Part shown: one piece after another, positions 38,501 through 53,500 of the stretch
How the letters are laid out: each line of letters begins with the position of its first letter
How positions within the stretch are numbered: the first letter of the stretch is position 1
Origin: Oreocharis arfaki
Taxonomy: Eukaryota > Chordata > Aves > Passeriformes > Paramythiidae
Assembly (NCBI GenBank): GCA_013398015.1
Contig: VZRR01009906.1
Location: forward strand, 62,913-126,912
Direction: 5' to 3'
DNA length: 64,000 nucleotides
Translations under genes and position numbers: made by a program
Notes under the pieces: generated by a model
Databases searched by the model: none
What the model was told of the DNA's origin: nothing
The model's input: the letters and a program-made list of their open reading frames with translations, nothing else

Positions 38501-41500
38501 AGAAAGTGCTCTGAGTACCACATCAGCAACTATCAGCAGCTCCTCTGCAGTGGCACTTTGAGACCTTGTAAATGTGCAGTGGCACCTGGGGAAGAGGTCG
38601 GTTAATTGTGTCGTGAAGCTCTGAATTGACTGGGAGGGCTTGAAACCTGCTATTTATAGCCACTGTTACTACCTGAAGTACTATCTTTTAGAGTGGTACA
38701 TTAATATTAGGAGGACCATTTGAGGGAATTCTTGTTGGCTGTTGTAACATAAATATCAATAAACTAGCTGTGAGATAGAATCTATTCCTCTCAGTTCTAT
38801 TTTTATTGGTCTCACAGCCTGTGCTGCCTTTATGTCTTCCTTACAGTCAAGCCTCCCTCAAAATAATAATAATTATTATGTCGTAATAATAGTATGTCAC
38901 AGTCTAAAAGCCAGCTCTGTCTCCTGACTATTTCTATGGCTGATGCATACTCAGAGCTTCTGGAATTTCAAGCACTGATGACTAATGCCGTAACTCCCCT
39001 TCCTCCCCCTGCATCAGGAAAAAGCTTCATTGTGGGTTTACTCTGACCCCAGAGAGAAATTTTCTTCTCTTTAATTCGGAAAAGGAGTTGATTGTCAAAT
39101 TTGCCTTTGTTTAGAAAAAATATCACCTTATTATGTATTGGTTTGACAAATAGGGTTTTCCTTTAGAAGCAGTGTACTCTCTGCCATCGAAAATCTATTA
39201 CTGCACATGCAGTATTAATAAAAAGCATTTGGAAATGCAATTCACTGGTGTATTTAAGTGTGAGTCATTGATTATGCTTAATTACAGACAATATGATAGG
39301 GAAAATCAATCTCTGAACGACCAAAATATCTCACCTTCAATAGCTGAGGGTTAAGCTGCTCTGGAATTTTCCAGTGAAATCTTTTCCTATTGAAAAAAGA
39401 CAAATCCAAACACTTCAGTTTTGCTGGATATTTAATCTTGTGCTCAAAGGAAGAGAATAATGGGAAAAAGAAGGGGTTCAGAAACTGCAAAATTGGTGCT
39501 TAAGAGGCTTGTATCATTTGTGAGAGGCCAAAATCCCTATCCCACCTGATCTGGTCTGATGCTGACTGTACTCTGCCTTTACACAGCCGGCAGGTGTTAA
39601 CTGTTGGACTGGGATTGTGTTGTTCTCTGTGGAAAAGCTTAAAGGGTTCCTTAAATGGAAAGGGAACACTTTGAACCTTGAAAATAACAGAAGTTTCTTA
39701 GATCAGCACTGCTTATTGCTCACATGGACCCATCTTGTACCTTGTTGTGTGTAGGGTTTTTTTACATGAACTACATCTTGATGAGCACTGTAATGTCAGC
39801 TGAGTAAGCACCCACAGTAACAACACTCTTCCTGTGAGAAACAGAAACCAAGACAGCAAATGCTCTTGAGTTCTGTTTCGCCTTGTTCCTTGGTGTGTTG
39901 ACCATTCTTGACTGTTTCTTTTGAAGCTCATTTATGGTGATATCATCAGAGCCTATTTATTGTCCATTCCTTTAGTAAAATATGCAAGTTGTTCTACCAA
40001 CATCTTTCTACTGCAACATGGAATGATTTTTTTTTGGGGGGTGGGGGGCAAACATATTCTGTATTCTTGATGATTCAAACCTCTTTTCTCCTGAAAATGC
40101 TCCATTTGGGAAAGAAACAGAAAGCAACTATTTTACACAAACTGGTAAATGTAGCTAGACAGGTAAATGACAAAAGATGTGGACATGGACCTACTTGTGT
40201 TAGATGTCATTAGTTCATGGCAATGGAGGGCTCTGTGGGAGGTGTTTCATAAGGACTAACCCAGTTTTCGTGAGGACAATCACCCTAGGCTTCTCACCCT
40301 GTCAGAGGAGAGGCAAATGTTTTCAGGAGACATCTCACAGCACGGTTTTTCTAGAGGAAATTGTCTCTCTACTTAATACAGAAAGAATACCAAGATTAAT
40401 CCAAAGTTAGCACTAACCCTCTCAGCCTGGTCTCCCTGAGTCACTGTTACCATCGTACTGTTCTTAAGTTTAAAATCTTACAGCTGTTTTGTGGTGTTCA
40501 AAATATTTTTCATAGCATTGGATGAAAATAGAAATAACTGTAGACTATCATTATTGTTTCCTTTTGGTGGCTATTTGACAAATATGCTTTGGCCTATACT
40601 GCATGTGGGTTCTTCTTAAACAGTATGATGTTAGGGCCTGATACCTGTCCCTGTCAACAGGTGATCCATGGGACTACAACTTTGCTGCCTCAGTGGGACA
40701 AATGTGTGGACCTCGTAGAAAATGCCCTCCCCTACGTTGTGGGCAAGATGTTTGTGAAAGCCCATTTTCAAGAAGACAAGAAAGAGATGGTGAGTCCTCT
40801 GCAGTCCCTGTCTGGAAATTTTCATTTAGTGGTTTCCTCCTCACAAATTGCCTCTGATGTTAGAACAAAGTTTAAAAAGAGATAAGATTCTTAAAAATGT
40901 TTTAATTGAATTAAAAATCCCCCCAACACAAGGAGAAAATTGAATGAATTTGAAGAAGTGTTACCTTTCTGCCCATTCGGGCACTGCCCCTTCTTTCCAT
41001 CTGCAGTCCTTCAGACAAATAAGCAGCCAGTTCAAAACTAGGTTGAATGCTGTTAATATATGTAAATAGAGACAGCCAGGCTGTGCAGAAGCAGAGTGAG
41101 GGGCATTGATGAGAAATGGCTTAGTATAGCTCGTATAATTCATTATAGTAAAGTTTTTACTGACAAGTCAAAAAATTGGTCAAGATTTCTCTGCTTTAGG
41201 ACTACCTTTGAAAGCCATGACTGCTACACCTGTAATCTAATCAAGAAACATGTAACTGATGTCTGGCCCTAAATAAGGGAAGCTTAGAGCCACACAGGGA
41301 GAGTTTATATTTGTGATTCAAATCTTTTCTGCTGAACAGTGAAAGGAAATATTCTTCCATACCATTGAGTCTGGAGTGATGTTCATCCTCATTCTAAAAT
41401 TTTAACAATAGCTGTGTTATAACTTCTCTCAATAACATATTCAAATAATTAATTACCCTCCACAATAATTAATGACTTAGTTTCAGTTCATGTTTTTCTC

Positions 41501-44500
41501 ACAAGGTTTTGCAATATCTGCTTTTACAGCCATTGATTTTCCAACAATAATCAGTTTTACATTAACTCATTTGGTCATCGAAGTTAGGTCTCCATGCAGG
41601 AGAGGCACAACTATTTACGAAATGTGAAATTTCTGGGAGCAACAGCTCTGTGAAAGCCCTGCACTGCCCTGGCTCAGTAGCCTGAGTTTACCTGTTTGAC
41701 TTTATCTACTTTGACTGCTTTCTCAGGGAAGGATTCCATTTTAGACAGAGCACACTTATTTGGCTTGTCTAAATCTTAGTCATCTGTTTCCCTCTCAGGT
41801 TCTGCATTTCTTTTCATATTTGCCTTCAGCTAGAGTTTCCTCTCTGAGATCCAGCTTTTCAATCCCCTTCTTCTTGATCCAGCTTGTAATGTGCTATTTG
41901 GCCATTTTGTGGCAAAAATATGCCAGGCATATGCAGTGTGTTATCCTGCACAGGCTAAGTGGGAAGAGTAGGAGTATAAGAAATGTACACTTTATGGAGG
42001 GGATGGACACTTTTTTCATATTTGTATATTTGAGGAAAAATTATGAGAAGCAGATAGAGCAGAGAATGGTTTCTCTTGAAATGTGACCTAATTAGAATGT
42101 TTCTTAGTGTGCACATTCCTTTTAGACCAAAGCTTTGGAAAATTATCAAGTCTGAATTCACAGTAGCATCCATAGTGAGAAATGCATATAAAATTCATAG
42201 TGTAGGTCACAACATTCAGTCTTAAAATGAACAACCCATGGAGACAAAATTACATACAGGTGAAATTCGTTGCATTTCATTTAAAAGTGTGCTTTTCAAG
42301 TTAATAGTTTGTGGTGTTATCATTTTCATTTCACTGGTTTTCAGTTCTCTTTCTTAAGCAGTAAGAAAGCATGTGAATAAAGCACTCTTATTTGTACAGG
42401 TTTTTTTTTTTCTTCTTTTTTTTTTTTTTTCTGGCTTATGGCATATATCTGTCTATGATAAGCAAATCCAGAGTTACAGATAATATGGATTCTTTCCCCC
42501 CCATGTTTTGCGACTGATGTTTCATACCTTAGATACTTCTCTTCTTTTATCAAGAAAGACATTATTTGTGTCTAAATATAGCACTGCTTCTAACTCAGAG
42601 TGCCTGCAGTGTTTCTTACAGATACGCCTGAGCAGTTTCAGTAATAACTTTGATAGCAGGAATAGGTTTCTCCCCCTGCCCCCTGCAGCTACAGCTGCTG
42701 CATAAAGCCTAAGTATACACCAGGGCCCATCTGCAGAGCTTGAGTTTGAACTTGTAACCTCCAATACAGGGAGTTCACCTCATTAGTGCACTAAGCTAAT
42801 TGAGTCAATGCTCCGTCATCAGTATCTTTAAGTCACCCTATTTCCTGGGATGCAGTTTACTGTGAATGTTAACTCTTTAGTCATATTTAATGCTAGACCT
42901 GCTCCAGTTGACCCATATTGCCTCTAAAAATAAGAAAATGTTTTTTGAAAAGGGTAGGAAAAAATGAATAATCCAAGGAACTTTGCTACATTTTTTCTGA
43001 CTGGACCACAAATAAAGGACAATTCCAGATTAACATATATATCTGACACATTAATGACAATTTAGCTAAAAGTAATGTTACTTTTGAGGGCTTAGTTCCC
43101 ATTTTTAATGATTTTTCAGATCTACTAGATTTATAGAATAAGATTATATAAATCTCTGCTGATTGACATTTTCATTATTTTTAAATGTAACATAACTGAT
43201 AACACAAAGTTCCAATAAGTCTTCATCTAATGGGTATCTGTCATGTCTTGTGCTCTCGCAACTCTGGTTCATTCTAAAGGACTCAGGCAATGGCTGGATC
43301 CCCCTCATTGCCTCACTCTCACAGCATTCCCCATGGCTATCTGTCACAGGGTTCATCTGCTGATATAAATAGAGGCAGCTGGCTGCATACACCTTTCTGG
43401 TCTGCCAGACAGATCCATAGGAATAAGGGCTCTTAGACTCATATAATGCATATCTTAGCCATTAGATTCCTTGTTTTCTGTCATTTCAGGATTTTCTTAG
43501 TGTGCATACTCATTGAACAGTCTATTATTGCTATTTTTTACTTGCTGGAGATGTGGTCTTGGCTTTGCAGAGGTGTCTGAAGAAGCAGCCAAGCTGAAGT
43601 GGTGGTGGGTTTTCCCAGCTTTGTGCAGATCCCAGCTGTCACTGGTGGTCCAGGGCCACAGAAGCAGTAAAGGCTGCTCAGTGGTGTGAGCCAGGGCCTC
43701 CACCCCTGCAGTAAAGGGTAGCAATGCTTCACAAATGCAGCTAAACACAGGCTAAATATTTGGATACTGCTTTGTGTTTGGATTATGGTGCTGTCAGCTC
43801 AAATTCAGTTCTTTGGCAGTATTAATAAGGTGTGTCTTAGTCTCACATAAACCAAACTGGACCACGGACGTTCTCTCTGCAGAAAAGGCTTTATTTGTGC
43901 AAATGCCTTCCAGCTAGCTCCTTCTGCATGGGCCAGTGATCTAGAACCTAAGGGCCAGGAATCTCCCCAAAGGACTGCAAATCTCTCAGTGTTTTTTATG
44001 ATTTCAAGATGGGTATTCTCCCAAATATGACACAAAACGATCAGCAATGAACAGGGCACGTGGTATGCCAGAAGGGAAAGAAGATGGAAAAAACCTTAAC
44101 CTTCAGAAGAAGTGTCTCAGCACTGGAGAAAGCAGAAATTAGCCTTCAAGAAAGGACAGCAGATACCATCTGATTTGCAGTCATTTGTGGTCTAACCAAG
44201 TCTATCACTCTTACATACACCAAACCTTTTCTTACAATAATTCTGCCTTGATGTATCTTACTGGGGCGAGATTTACTACATGTTTTGCAGATGGAGGAGT
44301 TGATTGAAGGAATTCGCTGGGCTTTTATTGACATATTAGAAAAGGAAAACGACTGGATGGACTCTGAAACAAAAAGAAAAGCTCATGAGAAGGTAATAAA
44401 TATAAATGTTGAATGAGTTAAATCCTGTTATGGTAAAGATTTGACTTGAGTAATAACAGTATGTCATGGACTCTGTTGCAGTTGCAGTTACTTACTCATT

Positions 44501-47500
44501 GTTCTGTTTGTAAAGGGACACATCCCCCATTTGTTTTTCTGGAAGCTGAGCCATCTGAACTCCTGCTTCTTTGCAGAAGTTATTTTTATTACCTTGTTCT
44601 TCTTCCCTCGCCTCCACCTTTCCCTACCTGGCTCTGGCTGATGTAGACTATGAGCTTATTTTAGATTTGGCTTTTCTTGGCAAAGTCTTCACCTTGACTG
44701 GGATCCCAGGGACACACCAATCTACAGACAGAAAACAGTGTCTAAAACACCTGTGACAGCTGAGGGTATTTGCTGTGAAGATGGAGGGTCCAGCTGAAAT
44801 GGGGATATGAGAATAATTCAGGTTTCATAGTTTTTCCAGTGTTATGGTGGGAGGCCTAACTTGAGAGCTGTCTTTTGAGAGTGTAATGGTGATGCCAGCT
44901 GAACACCCATTTCCTGATAGAATAATGCTGGTTATGAAGTGTGATAATCAAGGATGGCATTACTGGTCCTGGCTGCTTTCAGATAAAGTCACAACAAAAT
45001 GCAGGAGGTAAAGGCGAAGGCAGGAGGATGTACTCAAAGCCTACTTTTCACTCTATTCCCACATTTACAGCATGTGGGGAGTGGAAAGGAAGATAGTCCA
45101 GATGCAGAACTCTGTCCCCAGAGCAGCAATTGGAGGGGGCATATAAAAAGACAAGTGGAGGGTGTTGTGTAGGTCTGTGTTCTTATTTGTTGAGGCAATG
45201 GGATATCAGTGAATCAGTAAGCACCCTCTTTGAATAAACCGACAGGCAAGTGCAGCCGAACTGTTCCTGCTCTCTATGCTTGAATAAAAATAGCAGTGTT
45301 TTGATTTAAAAGCAAACATGGTCTTCAAAGATTTTTAATAATTCTAATGAAAAGGCTGTTGAGCCACTTTATCATTGGAAAGATTTAAATTCCATATGCA
45401 GTCCACTTACATTTTATACAGCAGTGCTCTTCATATATGTGCAAGTGAAATAGAGCTGCATAAATGCACCAATAAACTCTATAGCAAGAGAACAATAGTA
45501 AAATGACATTTATTTCCTGCTAACCTGGTGGTAAATGGACTGCAGATATTACTTCTTACTTGCTGTTACACTTTTTTTTTTTACTAGAAATACCATCAGA
45601 AATATAGTGATCTGTAATTTAGATATTTGCTAAAGTTGATGCAAAATAAGAGCAGGAAGATTTTCTAATGATTTCCTCAATAAAGATATTTCTGTATAAC
45701 AACCTGCGTAGTGATTTTGCTCAAAATTTGCTGCCTTTCCCTGCCTTTCCCTGCCTTTCCCTGCCTTTCCCTGCCTTTCCCTGCCTTTCCCTGCCTTTCC
45801 CTGCCTTTCAGCGGGGAAAAAATACAAACATTGCCAAAACTCCCTAAAAAGGCTCTCTCTTTCCTGTTTTAAAGAGGGTTTTCATCAGAAGGTAGGCTAG
45901 ATCTTTGGTAGGTAGAGATGGCTGTTTTGCTCTGTTGACACATTTTGGAAGCTTATGGCACTTTGCTCCCAATTTAGACATGTCACTGAAGGTTCTGAAA
46001 TTAGTAGGGTGAGTCTGGGCTGAACAATGCATGACAAACTAAACTTCATAAGTAAAACAAAAATAATACTACAAGCCATAGTACTATCAAATGAATAGCC
46101 GGTGGTTTAAAATCATTCTCACTGAACTGAAAAACCATTTCATTGTTTGCTGACATAGGAACCAAGTCAAACTTTTAAGAGAAAAGTGTTATGTAATGCC
46201 TTAGATACTGCAGCAACAATTACGTGATAGGACTTATGCCTACAAGTTTAAGTTCAGATTCACAGTAATAGCTACTTGGCTGGAAGGAAAGAGTCTAGAG
46301 AGACATTTGGTAGATTTCCAGACATGGAGTGTGTGCATATTTATCAAATATTATTTATTGTTAATGATATTCTATTTGTCCTGGAACTCTTGGATGAGCA
46401 TGTTTTTAGTTCAGAAAATAGACTCATTGCATGTAGGGTCAGATAATTCACTGGGGAAATCTAAGGTTTATTACAACAGAACATTCAAAATCTGTAATAC
46501 TGTTCTAATTAAATCTCATGAGCCTAGCACTTTCTGCTGCTACTTTTTCAATACTTAGGCTTTAATAAAGCAGCACAGACAGCATGAATTTTATGAGGGA
46601 GATTGGTTAGTTGAAAAAAACCTCAGTTTATTATAGAAATTGGTAAAAGTTGCAGTTGTTGTCAATAAATATCATCCACATGCTGGGCTCTGCACCCAGG
46701 ATGGAATAACACCAGGAACCAAGTATAAATTGGAAGAGAGGGGGTGCAGGGCAGCTGTGTTCAGCGTTGGTGTGGCCTCACCTGGAGTGCTGTGGGTTGT
46801 TCTGGGCCCCCACACTTAAAAAGAATCTGGAGGTCCTTTAATGCATCCAAGGGAGGGCAACAAGACTGGTGAAAGGGCTGAAAGGAACATCCTGTGAGGA
46901 ACAGCTAGCGACTTTGGGGCTGTCTGGTTTGGAGAAAAGGAGGCTGAGGGGCCTCCACAGCTTCCTGAAGTGGGGAAGTGGAGAGGGAGGTGCTGATCTC
47001 ATCTCCCTGGATCCGGTGATGGCATGTGTGGGAACAGTTCAAAGCTACTTCGTCGTCGAGGTTGGACCGGACATCAGGAAGCATTTCTTTGCTGAGTGGG
47101 TGGTCAAACGCTGTAACAGGATTCCTGGAGAGAGGCATTTGGACAATGCCCTCAACGATGTGCTTTAACTTTTGGTCACCCTGAGGCAGTCTGGCATTGG
47201 ACAAGATGTTCCTTGTAGGTCCCTTCTAACCAAAGTGTTCTAATTCTATTCTATCAATTAAGTAAAGAAAGGAAGCTATTGGTTAGGTAAAGGATGTTTT
47301 GGTCTTTGACGTTTTCATCAGTAACTGTCACATTGTCCCTTATAGTAGTGCAGATTGGAGCTTCTGCCATAAGTTCTATGGCAGAACTGTATCCTATGTG
47401 GAAATGATTGTGATTGAGACATCTTGCTCTTCCTCTGTATTTTTAATCTCATTGCAGTCTCAAAATGTTCAGATGCTCTGGAAAGAAATTAACTGCAGAA

Positions 47501-50500
47501 ACCTGATGGTGGTTTTGTTTACTGGGCCTGTTCCATGTGATCTATTTAATTTGCCTTTAGTTTTTCTTTAATCCCAGGCATATTTGGGTAATTAACACAT
47601 TTTTTACTAATTTCCTGAATGAAGAATAAGGTCAATGTGGGATCTGGCTGTCTGGACAATGAGAATAGAGAGCCTTGTAGTGATTGTATCTTTAGATGAC
47701 AACATTGTAATGTAAAGGACATGGCAGGTTTGAAAGAGAACTAATTGCAAATCCTCTCTGTGATTCAGATACTCGATGTTTTGTGTGTTTTCTACTTCCT
47801 GTTTTCTGACTGACGCTCACCTTTCTTTTGTACTTGGCTGAGGCCAAATTTGTATACCTTGCTGTCAGCCTGATGCTTTGCAATCAAAGGAATCATCGAC
47901 CTCCAAAGGACTTACAAAAGACCCTCTGGTAGAAACTATTCTTGAATTTTGCCTTAGGCAGCTTGTCAGCTTTATCTAATCACTATGTCTTGTGACTCTT
48001 TGTGTCTATTCTGTTGTCCTATGTTGCTCAGAGGGGACACGACTAATTTGATGTTAAAAGGATCAAATCTACTGCTCCATGTGACACAGGGAACAATTGT
48101 CTTACAGCCTTGATATGAGAATAATCTCTTTAGCCCTTGTATACTTTGGAGTTAAGGTTTGACACTCCTTTTGTAACAAAACAATATAATGAGACAACAT
48201 CTAATAATTTCTCTCCTCCCTCCATTTCTTTCTTTCTGCGATCGAATGATTAATTTAAACCAGACCATCTGAAAGCCAATCTTACAAAAAAGTTTTCTAA
48301 CAGAGTTAGGTGACTCTGCCTTCACATGCAGTTCTCACCTGGCTCTCTGGATGGAGCTCACGCTGCTTCCAAAGAGCCCGAGAGTAGCGCTCGGCTCTGT
48401 GCTGAGATGCTGTTTTCTCTCCTGTCCCTACTCTGCTCTATTCAAGCCCTTCTCTATTGTACCGTATTTGACTATCATCTCAAATTTGCTTCAAGTATGT
48501 CTGTTAGCCCCCGAATTTTCAATGGAGTGCTTTGACAAACAAACAAATAAACACCCCAAAAAGGTTTCTGCTCTTGGCCTTTTAGTCTCTCTTTTGTAAG
48601 GGTCATTACATTTTGTCCTCATTTGCAGAACAGAGAAATTATTCAACTGAGTGCAGCTCCAAGGGTGTGTCTGGCAACTCTCTTCAAGTGCACGTTCTGT
48701 GAGTTACCCATGGCCACGTCACAGCCTCCGAGCAGGACTGCAGGGGTGGGGCGAGAGAAGCGGGAGCCTTTTGTTCCCCTTACAATGAAGGTGCAGATTG
48801 CAGCCAGCTGTGGCAGCCAAACGGTATTGACAGCTGTGTTTTGGCATGGTGGGCCACAGGGGAAAGGGAGAACCCACAACTGAAACTCCATTGACATAAC
48901 TTGTGTGATGAGGGCTCACTTCTTTAAAATGGTAATTTATTGCTTCTGCTCTTCAAAGGATAATTCAATGGAAGATCATCGCTGACATGTTAAATTATTC
49001 CCACTTCTGGGCAGGAACCATTATTTTATTAATCACTATTTAATCACAAAATGCCCTTTGTGCTTGGGTTTAACTGGAGGCTTGAAAAAAGATATTTTTT
49101 CTTAAAGTTTGCAATTCTCTTATAAAATGTCCCGTTAGGCTATGGCACAAGAATAACTTCCTATTTGGAAGTTGTTTTCGTTTTTGTTTTTTTGGTTTTT
49201 TATTTTTTTGTTTTGCAGTACTATTTTTAAAGCATAGATGATAAGCCAAAAAAGAGCGTGTTTTCCCTCTAGTAAGATTTTTCTGTAACATTATTAACCT
49301 CCTTAAGTCATGGAGCACAAATCCCAAGGTCACTGTGCAATCATTTGGCTCCTGAACTTGCCTGCTGCTTTGCTTTATTTCTAAGGAAGTTGTATACGCA
49401 ACATTTGCTTTCTCCACATCTCCCTGAGTCTGAAGACTGAGTTAAGAGGAACACAGGAAAATATCAGGACCATGCCTAGCTATAGGTGGCTCTCTCGGGC
49501 AGTGTTAGGTACCTTTGTTTAGCCTACAGGGCTTGTTCTGCTGCTTCAGAGAGATACAGCAAACCTCCCTAGACAACACAGTGTAATTTGGGCCAATAGC
49601 CCTTAGGAAATCAAGAGCCATCTGTACAAACCCTGATTTAACAAAGTATAGGTACTTTAAAGGAGATAGGTGTCCATGGGTTATCCCACTGTAGCCATTC
49701 GCTTCCCAGCTGGAACTTGCTGGCCCTATCTAGCCCTGCAGTCAATTATCTGAGCCCCTGCTCCCTTTCCCAGTCCTCCATGGTTTCCCTCTCTTCACAT
49801 TTGGGTGATTTCACTACAACCATGACAGCTGTACTGCTCAGAGCAGAGTCCAGTGTCTGCTTCGGACAGAGGCCAAACAGTAGCAGATGTTTAGAGATGA
49901 ACCTAAGGACAGGGTGAGCATAAAGGGACACATTCCCACTATCCTTTCCTGGCCTCTGACAAACTGCAGCTCACTTGCTTCCTGAGTCAGAACTGGTGTC
50001 TTTGTATTTATTCATATTTTCCTGCTGTGAGTTTGTCTGATGACTTTTTGAACCCATGACCATTTTCATCATCCACAACTTACCAAAGCCGTGAGTCCCA
50101 CTGCCTCACTGTGCTCTGTGGGTAAAAAGAATGTCTTTTTGCATGTCTGAAAAATGTCACCTTCTCCTATGTCATGGTAATGCAGAAACCAGAGAATCAT
50201 CATTGCCTGTTCTCTTTTTGTGCTCACTCTTACCTCTGCAAAGTCTTGGCATAGCAACACAGACTGAGAGAATGGAGCCTCTTGCTTTTCTTCACATAGC
50301 CTGTCCAAGGCATGCACTAGATACAGTTCTGAAAACTAACATTTTATTGAGATCTGAGGCAAGCCCAGACAAAAAGGCTGGTCACCACAGCTTTAGGAGC
50401 TGAAATTAATCTTGCTTAATGCCAAGCTAGTTTTGCACAAAGATGACAAATCATCCAGTCTTGAAAGTGGTTACCACATGCTCTGCAAAAATTAAAAATG

Positions 50501-53500
50501 CCTTTTGAGTCTTGTGGGATCTGTTGACCCATCCTATGAAAACTAATGCAAAAATATGACAGAGGAACCAGCCCTGAGACTCAGTGCCTCTGATTTCAAT
50601 GGGCTTTTTCTAGAATGAAAGCCAGCACAAAACTGATAGAACAACACTTGGTAAAAGAGAAGGATGGAATTTCAAAACTAAAGCTTGCAAGATACCTTTT
50701 ACATGTTCCTTTAAGATGACTTTATATCTTTGCTTCAAGGATGTCAGAGAACTTCACAAAGTGTAAGACTGCTTCAGAGCACTCATAGAAACTGCTAGAC
50801 ATACTTCAGAAGAGCGAAGAAAAGTGGGAGAAATTTTCTAAGGTTCTAATTGCAGTTAGACACTTCATTCCTGTTCAAAAGCCTATAGGGGTGACTGCTG
50901 ACTTCATAATTTACTGGTTTTACTGGAAAGTTTGATTCAGATATTCTTGAAACAACCTTGCTACTCTAAATTAGAAAGTATACTTTTGTTGAGTGCCAAT
51001 TAAACCGTAGCCATGCTTCTCCTTTGTGGAAGTGAGCACTCTGAAATCAGGGCAGTCTCTGTCTGGATGCAAAAAATTTGAGGGCCTTGGATGTATTAGT
51101 AGTTGCATTTCAGGGAGCAATGAGCAAATCTCCTCAGAAGGTTGAAATGCGTCGAAGTTTGGAAAAGGCAGTTGCATTTCAACTCTTTTCCAACATGTCT
51201 GAAATTCCCTTGTGCATTAAATGTATAATAGGGGGTTATCTTCCTAGTTTAACACATCTTCCGCAGAATCACAGGATGGGTCAGGTTGGAAGGGACCACA
51301 GGGGGTCATCTGGTCCAACCTCCCTGCTCAAGCAGGGCCATCCCAGAGCACACGGCACAGGATTGTGTCCACATGGCTCTTGAACATCTACAGTGAGGGA
51401 GACTCCACCACCTCTACGGGCGATCTGTTCCAGGGTTTGGTCACCTCCACAGTAAAGAAGTTCTTCCTCATGTTCAGGTGGAACTTCCTGTGTGTCAGTT
51501 TCTACCTCTTATCCTATTGCAGTACCGAGAAGAGCCTCCAAAAGGCTCCAAAGAGCCTCTGACACTCTCCCTTCAGGTAGTTACAGGCATTGATGAGGTT
51601 CCCTCTGAGTCATCCCTTTTTGAGGCTGAACAGCCCAATCCTTCTCCTACCATGTGCATGGACATATGAAAAGAAGGGGACAATTCAATAGGAAGCTGGA
51701 AGGAAAGTAGATGCTGCTCAGAAATGATGTAAGGGATTTGAAAAATTTGCACAACTTACCGAGTTTGGAATTTGGTCAGGATTTTGAGGCTGCCACTCCT
51801 CCACCATTCCTGAGATAGCTGTTTGGAAAATGCCAATTTTTAGAGTACCGTTTTTTCACATGGAAGAAACGGAGAATGGTACTTTCCTTCTTGAGTAGAA
51901 GTGTTCCATGCTTTTCTCTGATTAAAAATAGGTCTTCACTTTCTATAAGATTAACATCCCCTTTTCTTTCTTATTCGTTTTACATCAAATATTTATTTCT
52001 CATCACAAACTTTAATTTTTGAAGTCTAAGAATAATCTATCACATCCTGAATTTAATTTAACCTTCACAGCAAGACTGGGCTTTCCTGATCAATAACCAC
52101 AGGAGATGTTCTTCTCCATTGGCCAGAGTTGAAACTAATAGCCATGGCATGTTTGCTTATCTCTTATCTCTGGGGTTAGATTGCTGCTGTCAGCTTCTCC
52201 CTTGTTATCTGGCTGCTGCTACTGCTCACTCAGTTGTGCAGGGATGTCAGTTCCATTAATAACCTGAGCACTGTGCAAACAGCTAGTGGAAAACAGGTGA
52301 AGGGAGAGGAAATTGTATTTAACCCTGTTCTCACAGCTGTCATTTTTCAGACTCTGCCATGACTACCTAAGGCCAGAATGGGTGCATGACATCAAAACAC
52401 TTGTGACAAATCTCATGCTTGAAATAGGAGGGAGACAGATGGACAGACACCTGCAGATGCTCAGGGACCAGGGTGAATCTGAAGGTTTTATGGCAGAAAT
52501 GCAGCATGAAAGCATTGTTATACTAAATGACAGAGTAATTCTTCCAAAGAGCGAGAGACCCTTGGAAGCCTTGGACAGTTTCAGCTTTAGCTTTCACCAT
52601 CATTGTTATTTTGACAAGTAAACCTGTCTCCTGTGGAGGTACAGTTACAAAGACAATGCGGTCCCCCAGCTCAGCAGTAGCAGATATGGAGTTTCAGGAG
52701 AACCATTCTCTGTGTGGAGCAGTGTAAAAGGGCATATTCAGGTATCTGCTTGGCATTCCCTTACTCTTTCCAATAAAAGTGCATTTCCTGGCTGTGGTGA
52801 TTTCTATGTGCTGTAAATGCTCACTGGGAGGAGAGCTGCCTGCTGGCTGGGAGTGGGTGAGGAGCTCAGCAGGGCAGGGCCGTGGGCCCCACCATGGACC
52901 TTCACCTTGGCACCGAGCTGTCCACAACCAGGAGCGTGAACCAGCAGCACTTCAACTTGCTCAAGTATTGTACCAGGCACTGGGGTCTGAAGCAAAGTTG
53001 TGAAATTTTAAATGGCTTCAGGTACTGATATTGCTGGAGTTTACTTGAAAAGGAGCTTTACCATAAGGAGCTCATCAGACTCAGGAATTTGTTCCTTTAG
53101 TGGCCTTTTAGAGGCCAGGATGCTGTGACTAAGAATAAAGGCTTCCTCAGCCGCCCTCATTTGTTAGGGAACTGTGAGGTGTCTCGTGCTCAATTTTCTG
53201 CATAAGGGATGAGCTTCATCAATAAAACACCTAGATACAATTTATTTAAAAATATAAATATGTAAAGATTTGGAATAGAGAGGAATTTGATCTTGAGTAG
53301 AGGGTAGAGCATTTTCTGAATATACTTTTTCTATATTCTGCAGTCTGTGTTTTTGTATGCATCTGCTTTCCCCCCGCATATCACAAGGCATGGACAACTG
53401 ATAGTGGCACACTTACTGGTACGGTGCTGGTCAAGGTCCCTGTTTAAGCAAAAGGAGTTCCTTCTCAGAGATGAAACATGCAAGTAATGAGTAACACTTG

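Larger units (their letters stand above)
35887..40660 (+). other. PHEX intron 10
   Basis: 4774 bp, GTAAGT to GTCAACAG. It holds a 620-bp minus-strand CR1 with an internal deletion (37273-37896) and a short AAT/ATT palindromic tract (38860-38896). The rest is unremarkable. Confidence 0.85.

Noticed and set aside
45630..45827. Minus-strand frame with a repeated GKAGKGRERQ pattern
   Set aside because: It is the 10-bp minisatellite read in frame; no flanking coding signal.
46869..47168. 99-residue open frames on both strands
   Set aside because: Both lie inside the CR1 copy at 46.7-47.25 kb.
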